A stretch of DNA of 60,000 nucleotides. Source: Symsagittifera roscoffensis (Eukaryota; Xenacoelomorpha; Acoela; Convolutidae). Each line of letters opens with the position of its first letter. Within the stretch, counting starts at the first letter, position 1. Below are positions 44,678 to 55,215 of this stretch, piece by piece. Made by a program: the position numbers and the translations under genes. The stretch is taken from NCBI RefSeq assembly GCF_963678635.1, contig NC_087071.1, positions 13,221,088 through 13,281,087 on the forward strand, given 5' to 3'. Under the pieces are notes generated by a model that did no database searches, had not been told where the DNA came from, and was given only the letters and a program-made list of their open reading frames with translations.

Positions 44678-45599
44678 TGTAACATTCGTCTACTGCAGTC
44701 ACACATGAGGCTTAAGAAAAATAGGCCCTATAACCACTGGCTCAAGGGTCAGGGACACTATCTCTTGTGTTTTTCTACCTCAAGAACGGTCGGAGCCAGT
44801 TCGGTTCGCTTGTGACATGAGACTACGACCCGTTACAGCTTAAAGGCTACTACTAAAATATCCCCCCCACTCTAGAATTAGAAACGTCCCCATACTTAGG
44901 TCTCTAGATACCCAAAATACATGAACGCCGTTAAAAACCGGGTTGGAACAATCCGTTAAGTTACTTTTTATTAGACAGTGGAACTTTGATCCATTTCAGA
45001 TGGATCAACCTAAAACTCGCCTTACCTCAACATCACAATTATAAAACACACTCTAGGAATTTAAATTAAGTACTCACATTGTATCACGCTCAAGAACCAG
45101 GAAGTAAATAAGTCGGTAAACAACTCAAGAATTAATAAAGTAACTAATATGAGTTTAATGTTAGTCAGTTTTAACAACAAGAACAAGTTTTTACTCTAGA
45201 CTGCAAGTTCTCGTGAACCATTGGGACACTCAAGCTGTCCACCTTTCCACCGAAGGTTCACTCTAGTCCAGTCAATAATAGTATTCCAATCGTAACAATC
45301 CAATTCGTGGGAATGCTCTCGTCTCTGTTTCAGATGGGACAGCTCTACTCTAGGTTATTATTGCTATTGAAATTGCGAATAGCAATTTCCCACCGATTTT
45401 TCTAGCAACTTTCCCGCGATTGTTATTCAACTGTTCTGAAATTGTTCTGATCTCTTTTTCTGATTTTCAGTTCTCGCGAGAAAATCGTGCATGACAGGTT
45501 CCATTCGAAATTTTGAAAAATTAAATTTCACTCCAAAATCAAGTGTTTTTTTCTTCTCTCAAGGTCAAACTTCCAAATATGACCGACTGGCACACTGCA
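44678..45599 (-). repeat. LTR3, shared between copy 1 and copy 2, with internal deletion
   Basis: Begins TGTAACATTCG like the other LTRs and is almost identical to LTR2. Compared with LTR2 it lacks about 194 bp (LTR2 23501-23694): GACTGGCACA joins directly to CTGCATACACC. It is the 5' LTR of copy 1 and the 3' LTR of copy 2. The deletion is in the U3 start of the LTR; it may weaken promoter activity if U3 enhancers lie there. AATAAA at 44967-44972 is kept. Confidence 0.88.
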
Positions 45600-45830
45600 T
45601 ACACCTGCACCCTTGAATTTTCGCTTTTCAAGCCAATCATTTTCAAATCTCTTTTGTCCTATTCAATCAGGAAATTGTCATGCAGCATTTCGATTTATAT
45701 AATAAATATAGTATATTAGTAACAATATTTGCTTTGTTAAAATTTCTTTTTCGTGAATCCAAGTTTCACTCGGATCCACGCTCAAGCCCCCCTTCCCTCT
45801 CAAGACTCAAGATCCATCCGATTTGCCCAT
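45600..45830 (-). other. 3' non-coding end of copy 2
   Basis: Counterpart of the sequence between ORF3 and LTR2 in copy 1, with only isolated differences (e.g. TTTCAAATC for TTTAAAATC). It shows the same CAAGGG purine run beside the LTR and the same three CTCAAG hexamers near 45781-45811. Confidence 0.6.
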
Positions 45831-48800
45831 TCATCTCGTACTCTTCGCCTTGGAGGTACTGCATCCTGAAGTGCTAGATGCGGCAAACTGTCTCAACAGT
45901 TCCTCTTCATCATCGGAACTAATCACAATCTCCTCCCAAGCCTTCAGCTGTTCATAGGATCGCATCCATTCTCTCTGCTCCTGCAACCTCTTTGCTTGGT
46001 TGGGTAGTGCCTTCACCCTAGCTTCTCGGTTCAAGCAAAAGGAGTTGTGCAGGCTCAAGCTCACGTTCTTCGCCAGGTCTTCCTCTAGTATCGACTCCCT
46101 CGCTTTGGTATTGTCTCTAGACATCTTACCCACTCTTTTCCATCCTGTCGTGATCGCATTACGATGGGTTAGCAGGGGTCTCTTGAAAGCTTCCGGCCCA
46201 ATCTCGGCCTGGAACTGTCGATACTCTTTTTGATGTTTTCTCATGTGATCTTTCGTTGTCATGTACAACCAAGACGTCAGTGTCGCCCGAAACCATGGAA
46301 AGTACCTCAAGCGACTCCATACGTGCCTGACTTCCGTCGGTATGGCGAATACTTTGCACGCAGTCTCAAACAACTCGAGTCTCCTGCTGTAGTCTATCGC
46401 GTATATTGACTCAGCCGTTGGCGTCGTCGCCTCCCGATACTTCGTTATATTCTCTTCTATCCATCTCAGAGCTAACATCGTACTCACTACTAAGAGCGTC
46501 ACCTTCTGCCGGTGATCCGGTAGTCCGATCGACCGAATCTCTTCCACATCCCACACCAGGCAAAGGTTCTTGTGATCTGGATACCACACCGTTTGTGCCA
46601 AACAGTGGCATGGGCATTCCCCATGAGAGATCTCAATGCTCCTGAGATTACGCTCCCCTGAGGCTTCCAAGAGAGGCTCAAGCTCCATCATTTTCTCGTG
46701 CATCGTGTCGTTGTCTTCCAGGTTCGGAGTACTTCCCACAGGTTTTCCGATCACGTTTTGTCTCTCGTGATCGCTTGTGTTTTCTCTTTCCAACTTCAGA
46801 AGATCTTCTCCCCAGATTTCGCTTAAGTCATCTCTCAATTCTTTTGGTACTGTCCCTTTGATTTTTCTCAACAACTTGTGCGAGTGATGCGACATCCGAG
46901 CCAACCTCACGCACTTGGGCACTGAGAAGGCCTTGTCCACCAGTATTCTCTGGCTGGACACTTCCACCATCGCCATGTGTAGCGGGTAGTGACTTCCGCA
47001 CAAGTTGGCCATCATTGACCCTATCAGCGATTTCGCGTTCAATGGCAAGCCATAAGCTTCGCTCATGGGAAATCCCATTTCCGCCTCAAGACCAACCTTC
47101 CAGCTCCGGATGTGTTTTTGAGTCACCTGCAACACCCCGGGCCATGATTCTACGCTCAACGCCGTCACTAAACGATGTTCAGATTCCAGTCTCTCCAGTG
47201 CCTGCAGACCACACATTCTAGAGAAGAATCCGAGAGCTGTCGCTATATTCACCGTGGTTCTCGCGTAACATTCCGCTATTATTTGCACTTCACTTTTTTC
47301 CCTTTCTGTGATGTCTTCGAACCAAGTGACCAGGTCTTCTTTTTGAAACGACAGTATTCTGACGCATGACCGTCCATCGCAGATGTGCTCTCCGTTCCCA
47401 CACGTCGAATCCAGACAGCTACCCGGCTCCAATTTCTTTGCTGACCCGGGGTCACTCGTCCTTTCGCTTGGCTCTTGCATCTGGGGCGTGATTAGCTTAT
47501 GTAGCACACTCAACTTCGCCAGATCTTCATCTTCCGTTGGTGCTAACCTCACTCGCTCGGTGGTTTCCTCGATTAGACTCGCATGGGGATGTGGACACCA
47601 GGAGGGTCTTAGTAGCTTCCATATCACTCCCAAGTTCGTGGTTAACAAGCCATTTCCACCGCCCATGTTCACTTCAACTCTCTTGTTTGAGCGCGGTATG
47701 CTTATCACCTCTGGTGTTTTCTCAAGAATCAGGCCCAGGCTCGGCCCCTCTTTTTCCACCGCGTCTATTTCCATTATTCTTTCTGTCCAAAACTTCAGTA
47801 GCTCCGCTACCTCATGGTTTCTGTGGGCTCCTCCAGCTTCCGAGTCTAAGAAGGGATTGTAGGCTATTCCCATCACTCCAGACACATATTGGTATTCCCC
47901 CTTCTCACTGAGTCTCGAGTACTGTTCTGACGAGGCCAGGTTACGGTGAACATCATGTTCTTCCTCGAACTTCTTATTAGAGAACCTCCGTACCTCGTCC
48001 AGCTTTCGATGGTTCTCTAAGGATAGTCTGGAACCATCTTCTTTCTCTATTCCTGTACTCTGATATACGTTCAAGATGATCGTTGAGACTCTTTTCTCCA
48101 TGGTTTTACTTCCACTTGCTCTCTGGTGGCATGCCAGGATGGTGCTATCAGACATCATTGACATTATCCATCTCAAGAAACATGTGGCATCTTTTCTTCT
48201 AGCCAGGCTCAAGCCTGAATTGTCCCTGGCCACGTGTTGCATCAGTGCCTGATACACCTCTAGCTTCTTGCTTCCCAACTTCAGCCTGTCATACGAGGTC
48301 AATGTCTCCAACTCTATTCCCACCAGACTCCAGGTGAACATTAATTGTCCCGCAGTTCTAACGAAGGGATTCGCCATTAGTGTCCTCATCGCCTCTTCAA
48401 AATGATTCTTCAACAAACTCTGCCAGGACCTCTTCAGATGACTTGCCATCTCTATCTTATTAACCTCGGCTTTTTGCTGGGTGGCCCAATTGCGTCGCTT
48501 GCGAGCTATTCCACTGTCCAACTTCTTCAAGCAGTCCTCCGTTTCCTTCAATGTTTCGAGGGCCACCCACCACGTCAGGGAAGTGTTCCTCGTCTTGTTC
48601 CTCTCCAATGGATCACTCGTCACTTGTTTGCCCATGTCCTGATGTGCCTTCGAGATCCATTCTTTGCCGATCTCCACTTCCCCTACCTGTCCGTTCGTTG
48701 AACCTCTCTTCACGTTTATCTTCTGAGGCTTGAAGTCTTCTTCTGACGTCGAACTGGCGGAAACCTCTATTTCCTTTTCTACTTCAAGTGGTTTCCTGAG

Positions 48801-51800
48801 CTCCGAGCTGTTCTTGTATGCCGCCGTCTTGCATCGAGCCAAAACGATGGGCGCCGTCTCTCTCAAGTTTCCTTCCGAAACAGCATCCACTGAAGGACTA
48901 CCCCATCCTTCCACTTCTCTCTTCCTCTTGCGAGTCTTCACATCTCTGCTCGAGGGTGTTGTGGCTATCATCATTGATTCGACCTCTCCATTCACTCCTT
49001 CCAACTCTTGCCTCCCCCCTGCTCGAGCCTTAAGGATATTAGTACTTTTAATCATATTACTAGTCCCAACCTTATCCCTTTTTAAATCATCAACCATTTT
49101 ATCCACAGTTTTTTGTTTCAGAGTAGAGCTGTCCTCACATTTCTCTTTTCTAGTCTTCGATCGTGCGTTCCTCAGCTCCACTAGCTTGTTCAGCAGCTCT
49201 TTTCTAGCTTTCTCATCCAGGCCCGTTCCTATCAGGAGCGGTTCCCCGAATCTCACTACTGCGTCCCACAGTTCCTTCTTGAACTTGTCCAGCGTCGTCT
49301 CGCTGCCCACTTCTCGATTGAATTCCTCCAGGAATTCCTGCCAAGCGTCATCCTCGAGAGATCCCAAGAATATGTCCCTGTTCCCTTCGAACGTGTCCTT
49401 CTCCCTTTCCTCCGAGCTCAAGAGTAACATCCCCATATTGAAGGTCTCACCTGCCAATGGCAATTCCAGATCCTTCCGGGGAGACGGAATCAGGGGTGGT
49501 GTGGCAGTATCTGCCCAATTCTCCTCGCTCAAATCTTTCAACAGCTCTTGAGTGGTGAGCTCCTCCCCTGATGGCCCTGGTTCAGGCGTATTCCCCACTT
49601 CCATGTCTTCACCGGCTTCACTGAGAGTTTCATCCATACTCTCTTCTTCTGACTCATGTCTCCTTCTCTCGAGAATTTTCTTAAATCGGTCCTCGACGGG
49701 TCCGCTCCTCTTGTCTCCAGGTGTGTCCACGGACAGTGGTGATGGTGTCGTAGGATCCAGCTTTTTGTATTCCGTCAGTGCTACATGCAGTTGACCTGCT
49801 GCATCTAGTTCTGTTCCTTCCTGTCTTATTTCCACCTGTTCCAAGCCATAGGGCGCCTTATATTTTCTCGTGGCAAATTTCATGTCGTCCACCAGTGCGA
49901 CGTGCCCCTCCATCACGATCATCCTGCCATCATCCCATATGGGTAACATGTTCTCAAGTCCCTCCTTCTCAAGAGTTCTCAAGACCTTCCGCACCTCATA
50001 CCCTGGGGGCTGCGAACCTCTACTCTTTTTCGCTTGCGTCGTCCACGAATTTACCTTCATCTCGCTGGTATGGAAGTAGACCGCCGCCGTGTAGCCAATG
50101 AACAGGGGGTCCCAGCCATCAGTGAAATCCTTCTGCATTTCCTCCGTCGTCATCCTCGCCATTATGGAGGGAACTACCAAGGGACTATTCATTCCTAAGG
50201 TCATCCTCCTGACTATTGGGAACTCAGGCATGGTGGCCGGGAGGATTTCTTTCTCCATTATGGTCTCCAGCTCCCTCTTCACCAGTGCGAAGCACTCCTT
50301 CCAGGCAGGAATTCTCAAGATTTCTCGTCCGTCCGCCGTCAATGGGTTCAAGTTCCAGAATTTGGGATACATTTCAATGGGACCCTCTCGCTTGCCTCCC
50401 ATTCTACATTGCATTTGCCCCCTGAAGTTGTACACTATCAGCTCGGCATCTTTCACCTTTCCAAAGAGTACCGTGTTGCTCATTCGCCCTCTGAGCACCT
50501 CCTGCTGACACCAATTTAACGCCGTCCCATCCAGTATACTGATAAGGCTCAAGTGCGTTACAGAGTGACGATACGTTGTCACCAGGGGGTCTGGGAACGC
50601 GTACGTCACTGCTGGACCATAAATGCAGGTCACCACCTCCTCTAGGCCCCGGATTATCCCCATTGGGTCCGACCTCATTGCCAGGCATAGGTCCGTCAGC
50701 AGAGGCATCCCTCTGTTCGTCTTCTTCCATTCTTCTCTCGAAGTTGGATTCTCATCTTCACCCGTCATGTGCCGATTTTGCATCATGAGGTATTGCATTA
50801 GCAACGTCTTCAATCCTGCGGCACACTTGTAGGAGCTGGTTTCAATGCTCGTGTGGACTCTCCCCATAGACAGAGGCTCTCCATATTCCATTAATCGATG
50901 AAACGACACCAATTCCCCATGGGTCAAGAGCACTAGTGCCAGGTACCCATCAACTCGAAGTGTCTCCACTCCCCGACTAAACATGTATGCTGGACCCATG
51001 TTGAACAAGTATCTGGGGTAGACCAAATACAGGGCCAAGAGCAGGCTGATGGGCATGCCCAGTATCTCCTGCACGAAGGCTCCAAAGATAGTCGCCGTGG
51101 TACCGAATATTCCTGCCAAGAATTCCTTCTCCCAGCAAGGACTCAAGAACTTGAGAATCTCGTAATCCCTCCGAGTCTTCAATTCGCCTTTGGCGTGCTC
51201 TCTCCAGAACCCTGCGATCGTCACTTCATTGGCGGCCGAGACAAATCTAGCCACCGTCATGTCTCTTACTTTGGCCAGCTCCAGTTGCTTCTCTAGGAAA
51301 CTCCAGACTTGCTTCACGAGGAGTGGTGCTTCCTCTCTTGTCTTATTCGTGGCGTTCTCCAGCCTTGGTGTCAAAAATGGCCACCAGCCATTCTCTTGAG
51401 TCAAACGATATTTCAACGATCCTAATTGCTTTTCCGTCTCGGCCACATTTCTTCTCTCGTTACTGGGACCTCTAGACTTGCTGGTGGAGTTCGTGATCTT
51501 CACATCCATACTCCGAAACCACAGGCTGGCCGTTAATTTGCTTATCGCCGGGTGATCGTCCCCGATGACTGGGCTGAACTTGAGCTGCCTGGCAAAGTTC
51601 GATATCTCTAGCAAGAGCACCTCGTCTAATACGATCAGGATGTCGGCTAGTCCATAAAAGCCCCTCAGTGCATGAGATATGTCCGCCCATGCCGCCGCCA
51701 ATTCTGACTTGCGAAGCCTCAGGTTCGATGGCTCCAACTCCCGATTGGGGGCTGCCATTAGAATCCGCCATTCACTCCCTTCTGCTATCAGGATCAAGAC

Positions 51801-54692
51801 CGCGTACACGAACTGTAGGGCGGGTGGCATATTCGCGTATCCAGGGGATGTGGTAAACACCACCTTCGTCTTGGACCCGAATCTCGAGACAACATTCTCT
51901 TGCACTTCATTCATCGCCGCAAACAACGCTTGAATGGCTTCCCATATCTTCCTCGATGTCGGAATTTCATCGCCCTTTAGCTGCTCAAGAAGTCCCATCG
52001 CATGCAGGTGATCATTCATCCCTGCAAACAACAGCAGCTCAGGTTCACAGGGCATCTCCGACTTTATTGCCACTACCAGAGTTAACATCTGATTCAATTC
52101 AGCTCCTGGCAAAGAGTATATCAAAGTCTCCGGCCAGAACAACTTGGGAGACGTTCCTTCGAAGTCTGATCCCGCCACAATGACTACTCTCGCAGCAGCT
52201 GGGTCTGCTCTATCATACACTGCCAGGGTTTTGGCCAGCTGGGTACTCCCACAGGGCTTCCCGTACCTGGGATCTTCCGCCAATTTCGAGCCTTCGTAAG
52301 CGGCATCTGGCAATCCCGTTCCTCCCGGATTGAGTAGCTTGTCTACCACCTTCAATTGTGCCGGGGTTGCCAACCTGATCCTGGCGATGCTAGTTCGGTG
52401 CTTGGGAGGTTCTGCTATAAGTCCCGGACTCCCCAGCAGCTTGAGAGGTCTGTAGTTAATGGGTCCCATGATCGTTTTTGTGGGAATTCCCGTCAGGTCT
52501 GTGGTCTCCATCAACTTCGCTCTCGAGAAGTGCGCCTCATGAGCTTTCAACCAGTCCACGCAATGATGCCTATTCAAATCCTCGTGTGATACTCGTTCGA
52601 TCCCCAGGGTTTCCGCCAATTCTTGCCTGCATTCCAAACTCTCTAGATCCAGTTCTTTCACCTTCTCAGGATATCTCAAGCGAGCGGTCTCCATAGACTT
52701 ATTTTCCCGTTTGCTCTCTGCCACTACCACTGAGGATATCGCCGAGCTTGGAGGTGTTGATGACGTCACCTCCTCAGACTCCATTGGCGTGGCACTATGC
52801 AATCTGGTCTGGCTGCTCCTTGAACTGTCTCTAGTGTCAACTCTCGGTCCCAAGCGACCAGACAAGGCCCTTGAGGCCAGGAATGGTGGGTTCGGAGGTG
52901 GTCCTAAAGTGAATTGGGCTGTCTCTAGCAGATCCGCCTCCAGCGCATTCATGTGTTCTTGGAAGACGTCGTTTAGCCACTCTGCTCCCCTCGGTCTATC
53001 AAAATGGATTCCATCACTGGAGGTGTCTTCAGGGAATCCCTCTTTCTCCATGCGCTCTGCCACGTCCAACAGTCTAACAGGGAGCACACTCTTCCGGTGG
53101 ATGTCTCTTATCCCCTTGTTTAGGTTCCGCACCTTCTCGTTCATCTCCAAGGCGTGCTGATCAAACATCATATTGTAGGGGACAGTACATATCGTCAACA
53201 GGATGGGGTCCATCTGAATCCTCAGCTCCTCAAAAAGGCAGCTCACCTTATCGTGCAGCCTTGTTATTTTCCTCGCTTCACCCCTTGATACATCGTTGGT
53301 CCCGATCATCAGGGTCACCGTGTATACTTTGGTCATCCCCAGCATGTCAAGCGTTGCTAACATCTGTGGCGTGGCAGCTCCAGCGAAACTCAAGATTCCC
53401 GTCTGCCAGTGCGATCGGATCCGGGTCAACACCCGCACCAGGCTGTCCCCTACGATTAGATGAACCGCACCTTCTGGTACCCGGGGTGGCGCCATGTATT
53501 GCACCCAGGCCGCATCATGAAAGCAGTCTCTCCTAGCTTTCTGCTCCGTACTCCAGTCCAGCCGATTGTGCCTGTGGTACCTCCCCTCTGTATTCTTCTT
53601 ATAACTCAAGATCACGACACTCCTAACCGGCTGCTCCCTCCACGTCGGGGGAAGCTCCGGTCTTGCCGAACTCTCACGACTCTTTTGTCGCAATCTCTCG
53701 CCCAGTTCTCTCAGACGCGATGAGCCGCCGCTCACCTGACCGTCACTCGAGGTCGAGGTTAGGGTATATCCCGGCAGCTCCACATCCATCAGTGGGCGTA
53801 TGGGTTGCGTCTCTAGGCTACGCAAGGAAGACGTTGCGTCATTCGGTATCCAAACTTCCAACCCTTCACTCATGTGTTCACGGGCCTCGCGGTCAAGGTT
53901 GAACCGTGCTCTTGCTCTGGGGGCCTCATCCACCTCCATACGTGACTCTGGCCTCGAGCTGGTGACCACTCGCTCCTTCGGCCTGGCTCCCTTCTGTGCA
54001 TCAAGCTCGCGTTGTCGTTGTTCTATTCTGTCTAATTCCGACCTCAGTTGATCACGATTTGCGACGTTCTCCCACACCCTTAACTCCTGTTGATGCTCAG
54101 CTTTTTGTATCTCAAGCAACCTCAGAGCCTGGTCTCGCTCATTGACCGCCTGGTCCCTTTCCAGCTGAACCTTCTCCCGATCCAGATTTGCCTGATCCCG
54201 ATCGAGGTTCGCCTTATTCCTTTCCTTCTGCGTCTTCTCGAGCTCTTTCTTTAGAACACCTAGATCCGGATATGCCTCGGTCGTCTGTTGCATTCGTGAC
54301 ATCGATGGCACCCTACTCGAGCTCTGGCTGGTGGACCTTACTGTTGGCCTAGTCGGTAGTGGGAATTCCCCTGCGCCATATTCGGTATTGTTATTCAGGC
54401 CAGGATTCCTTGCCAAGTCAAAACCCCTTACTCCTCCATCCACATTCCAAGACAACCATCTGGTCTGTTCTTGGTTCGATATTCCCTCGGTGGTGTAGCC
54501 GATCATCAAGACAGCCTCCGTTGCAGACTCCCTGCACTCACCCTGGTCCTCCAACTGGAGGATGGCATTCAGCATCACCGCCATTCTCTCGTCTATTTGG
54601 GTATAGTCCAAGTCCCTCAGGCGCCTGTACAGCTCATCAAGAGTGGGCTTCCTCAGGGCCGCGGGCACGGAGTTCCAGAATCGGTCTGCCAT
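45831..54692 (-). CDS. ORF3 of copy 2: giant protein with intact SGNH motif, 2,953 aa
   Basis: Starts at the ATG of MADRF, supporting that start for copy 1. Same domain order as the copy 1 protein: coiled coil near residue 145-235, SGNH-like domain near 409-583, degenerate SGNH-like region, hydrophobic stretch, Cys/His-containing C-terminal half. Here block I is the full G-D-S (VGDSLVRVL), followed by GTND and DGIHFD, so all four SGNH blocks needed for a Ser-Gly-Asn-His hydrolase appear present. It lacks six residues (SSSAPP, an 18-bp difference) found after EEAMRT in copy 1. The frame has no interruption despite many amino-acid and silent differences in the first ~1,750 codons, implying that protein function was maintained until recently. 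Confidence 0.87.
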   Translation of the reverse strand: MADRFWNSVPAALRKPTLDELYRRLRDLDYTQIDERMAVMLNAILQLEDQGECRESATEAVLMIGYTTEGISNQEQTRWLSWNVDGGVRGFDLARNPGLNNNTEYGAGEFPLPTRPTVRSTSQSSSRVPSMSRMQQTTEAYPDLGVLKKELEKTQKERNKANLDRDQANLDREKVQLERDQAVNERDQALRLLEIQKAEHQQELRVWENVANRDQLRSELDRIEQRQRELDAQKGARPKERVVTSSRPESRMEVDEAPRARARFNLDREAREHMSEGLEVWIPNDATSSLRSLETQPIRPLMDVELPGYTLTSTSSDGQVSGGSSRLRELGERLRQKSRESSARPELPPTWREQPVRSVVILSYKKNTEGRYHRHNRLDWSTEQKARRDCFHDAAWVQYMAPPRVPEGAVHLIVGDSLVRVLTRIRSHWQTGILSFAGAATPQMLATLDMLGMTKVYTVTLMIGTNDVSRGEARKITRLHDKVSCLFEELRIQMDPILLTICTVPYNMMFDQHALEMNEKVRNLNKGIRDIHRKSVLPVRLLDVAERMEKEGFPEDTSSDGIHFDRPRGAEWLNDVFQEHMNALEADLLETAQFTLGPPPNPPFLASRALSGRLGPRVDTRDSSRSSQTRLHSATPMESEEVTSSTPPSSAISSVVVAESKRENKSMETARLRYPEKVKELDLESLECRQELAETLGIERVSHEDLNRHHCVDWLKAHEAHFSRAKLMETTDLTGIPTKTIMGPINYRPLKLLGSPGLIAEPPKHRTSIARIRLATPAQLKVVDKLLNPGGTGLPDAAYEGSKLAEDPRYGKPCGSTQLAKTLAVYDRADPAAARVVIVAGSDFEGTSPKLFWPETLIYSLPGAELNQMLTLVVAIKSEMPCEPELLLFAGMNDHLHAMGLLEQLKGDEIPTSRKIWEAIQALFAAMNEVQENVVSRFGSKTKVVFTTSPGYANMPPALQFVYAVLILIAEGSEWRILMAAPNRELEPSNLRLRKSELAAAWADISHALRGFYGLADILIVLDEVLLLEISNFARQLKFSPVIGDDHPAISKLTASLWFRSMDVKITNSTSKSRGPSNERRNVAETEKQLGSLKYRLTQENGWWPFLTPRLENATNKTREEAPLLVKQVWSFLEKQLELAKVRDMTVARFVSAANEVTIAGFWREHAKGELKTRRDYEILKFLSPCWEKEFLAGIFGTTATIFGAFVQEILGMPISLLLALYLVYPRYLFNMGPAYMFSRGVETLRVDGYLALVLLTHGELVSFHRLMEYGEPLSMGRVHTSIETSSYKCAAGLKTLLMQYLMMQNRHMTGEDENPTSREEWKKTNRGMPLLTDLCLAMRSDPMGIIRGLEEVVTCIYGPAVTYAFPDPLVTTYRHSVTHLSLISILDGTALNWCQQEVLRGRMSNTVLFGKVKDAELIVYNFRGQMQCRMGGKREGPIEMYPKFWNLNPLTADGREILRIPAWKECFALVKRELETIMEKEILPATMPEFPIVRRMTLGMNSPLVVPSIMARMTTEEMQKDFTDGWDPLFIGYTAAVYFHTSEMKVNSWTTQAKKSRGSQPPGYEVRKVLRTLEKEGLENMLPIWDDGRMIVMEGHVALVDDMKFATRKYKAPYGLEQVEIRQEGTELDAAGQLHVALTEYKKLDPTTPSPLSVDTPGDKRSGPVEDRFKKILERRRHESEEESMDETLSEAGEDMEVGNTPEPGPSGEELTTQELLKDLSEENWADTATPPLIPSPRKDLELPLAGETFNMGMLLLSSEEREKDTFEGNRDIFLGSLEDDAWQEFLEEFNREVGSETTLDKFKKELWDAVVRFGEPLLIGTGLDEKARKELLNKLVELRNARSKTRKEKCEDSSTLKQKTVDKMVDDLKRDKVGTSNMIKSTNILKARAGGRQELEGVNGEVESMMIATTPSSRDVKTRKRKREVEGWGSPSVDAVSEGNLRETAPIVLARCKTAAYKNSSELRKPLEVEKEIEVSASSTSEEDFKPQKINVKRGSTNGQVGEVEIGKEWISKAHQDMGKQVTSDPLERNKTRNTSLTWWVALETLKETEDCLKKLDSGIARKRRNWATQQKAEVNKIEMASHLKRSWQSLLKNHFEEAMRTLMANPFVRTAGQLMFTWSLVGIELETLTSYDRLKLGSKKLEVYQALMQHVARDNSGLSLARRKDATCFLRWIMSMMSDSTILACHQRASGSKTMEKRVSTIILNVYQSTGIEKEDGSRLSLENHRKLDEVRRFSNKKFEEEHDVHRNLASSEQYSRLSEKGEYQYVSGVMGIAYNPFLDSEAGGAHRNHEVAELLKFWTERIMEIDAVEKEGPSLGLILEKTPEVISIPRSNKRVEVNMGGGNGLLTTNLGVIWKLLRPSWCPHPHASLIEETTERVRLAPTEDEDLAKLSVLHKLITPQMQEPSERTSDPGSAKKLEPGSCLDSTCGNGEHICDGRSCVRILSFQKEDLVTWFEDITEREKSEVQIIAECYARTTVNIATALGFFSRMCGLQALERLESEHRLVTALSVESWPGVLQVTQKHIRSWKVGLEAEMGFPMSEAYGLPLNAKSLIGSMMANLCGSHYPLHMAMVEVSSQRILVDKAFSVPKCVRLARMSHHSHKLLRKIKGTVPKELRDDLSEIWGEDLLKLERENTSDHERQNVIGKPVGSTPNLEDNDTMHEKMMELEPLLEASGERNLRSIEISHGECPCHCLAQTVWYPDHKNLCLVWDVEEIRSIGLPDHRQKVTLLVVSTMLALRWIEENITKYREATTPTAESIYAIDYSRRLELFETACKVFAIPTEVRHVWSRLRYFPWFRATLTSWLYMTTKDHMRKHQKEYRQFQAEIGPEAFKRPLLTHRNAITTGWKRVGKMSRDNTKARESILEEDLAKNVSLSLHNSFCLNREARVKALPNQAKRLQEQREWMRSYEQLKAWEEIVISSDDEEELLRQFAASSTSGCSTSKAKSTR

Positions 54693-55215
54693 TCTTTGTA
54701 ACTTCGGGATGTATGTAGGTAGATGTTAACCAGCTCAAGAATTACCTTACCAACTCAAGAATTACCTTACCAACTCAAGTATTACCCAATTCAAGAATTC
54801 TCTAGAAATGTTCTCTTGCAAGTACTTGCTGTAGATTCGGATTATCGCGTGTTCAATCAAGATTCTCTCTTTCTGTTTCTCGCTTGAGTGTAGTTGGATT
54901 TTCAACTTTGTTTTTCAAACTTGATCTGAAAACAGAAAGCTCATTAAAACTTAGCATGTCACGTTCCTAACCTAGAGACCCCCCTTCTACCCATATGGTT
55001 AAAATCTTATCATTCTCATATCACTTAAAGCAATTCGATTGGATTTCCCTTAAGAACATGCAGATTCATTTTATGTTTTAGCACCATCAATTCTTTCTTT
55101 TAAAATTCAATTGTCATGCCAATCACATCTTAAGATCCCTTTACCTGCGCCGCACCCCAGTACCTAACTCAAGACTCCTCCCTCACACCCGACCTGATAC
55201 CTCCATGTACCCGAC
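54693..55215 (-). other. Spacer between pol and ORF3, copy 2
   Basis: Nearly identical to the spacer of copy 1, including the 20-base repeats with GGTAAG and CTTGAG (about 54730-54787). Differences are limited to single bases and a one-base shorter T run near 55045. The contrast with the diverged ORF3 start next to it is striking. Confidence 0.6.

Larger units (their letters stand above)
22584..45599 (-). mobile_element. Copy 1 of a ~23 kb Ty3/Gypsy retrotransposon with giant ORF3
   Basis: Complete unit bounded by LTR2 (its 3' LTR in sense orientation) and LTR3 (its 5' LTR), which are nearly identical apart from a ~194 bp deletion in LTR3. In sense (minus) order it contains a 2.5 kb leader, gag-pro-RT, RNase H-integrase with a macro-like tail, a ~520 bp spacer and the ~2,959-codon ORF3. 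It is several times longer than ordinary Gypsy elements (about 5-8 kb). Its base composition is much richer in GC than the host DNA on the left. Domain order protease-RT-RNase H-integrase assigns it to Ty3/Gypsy (Metaviridae). A nonsense codon in RT makes this copy non-autonomous. Confidence 0.93.
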
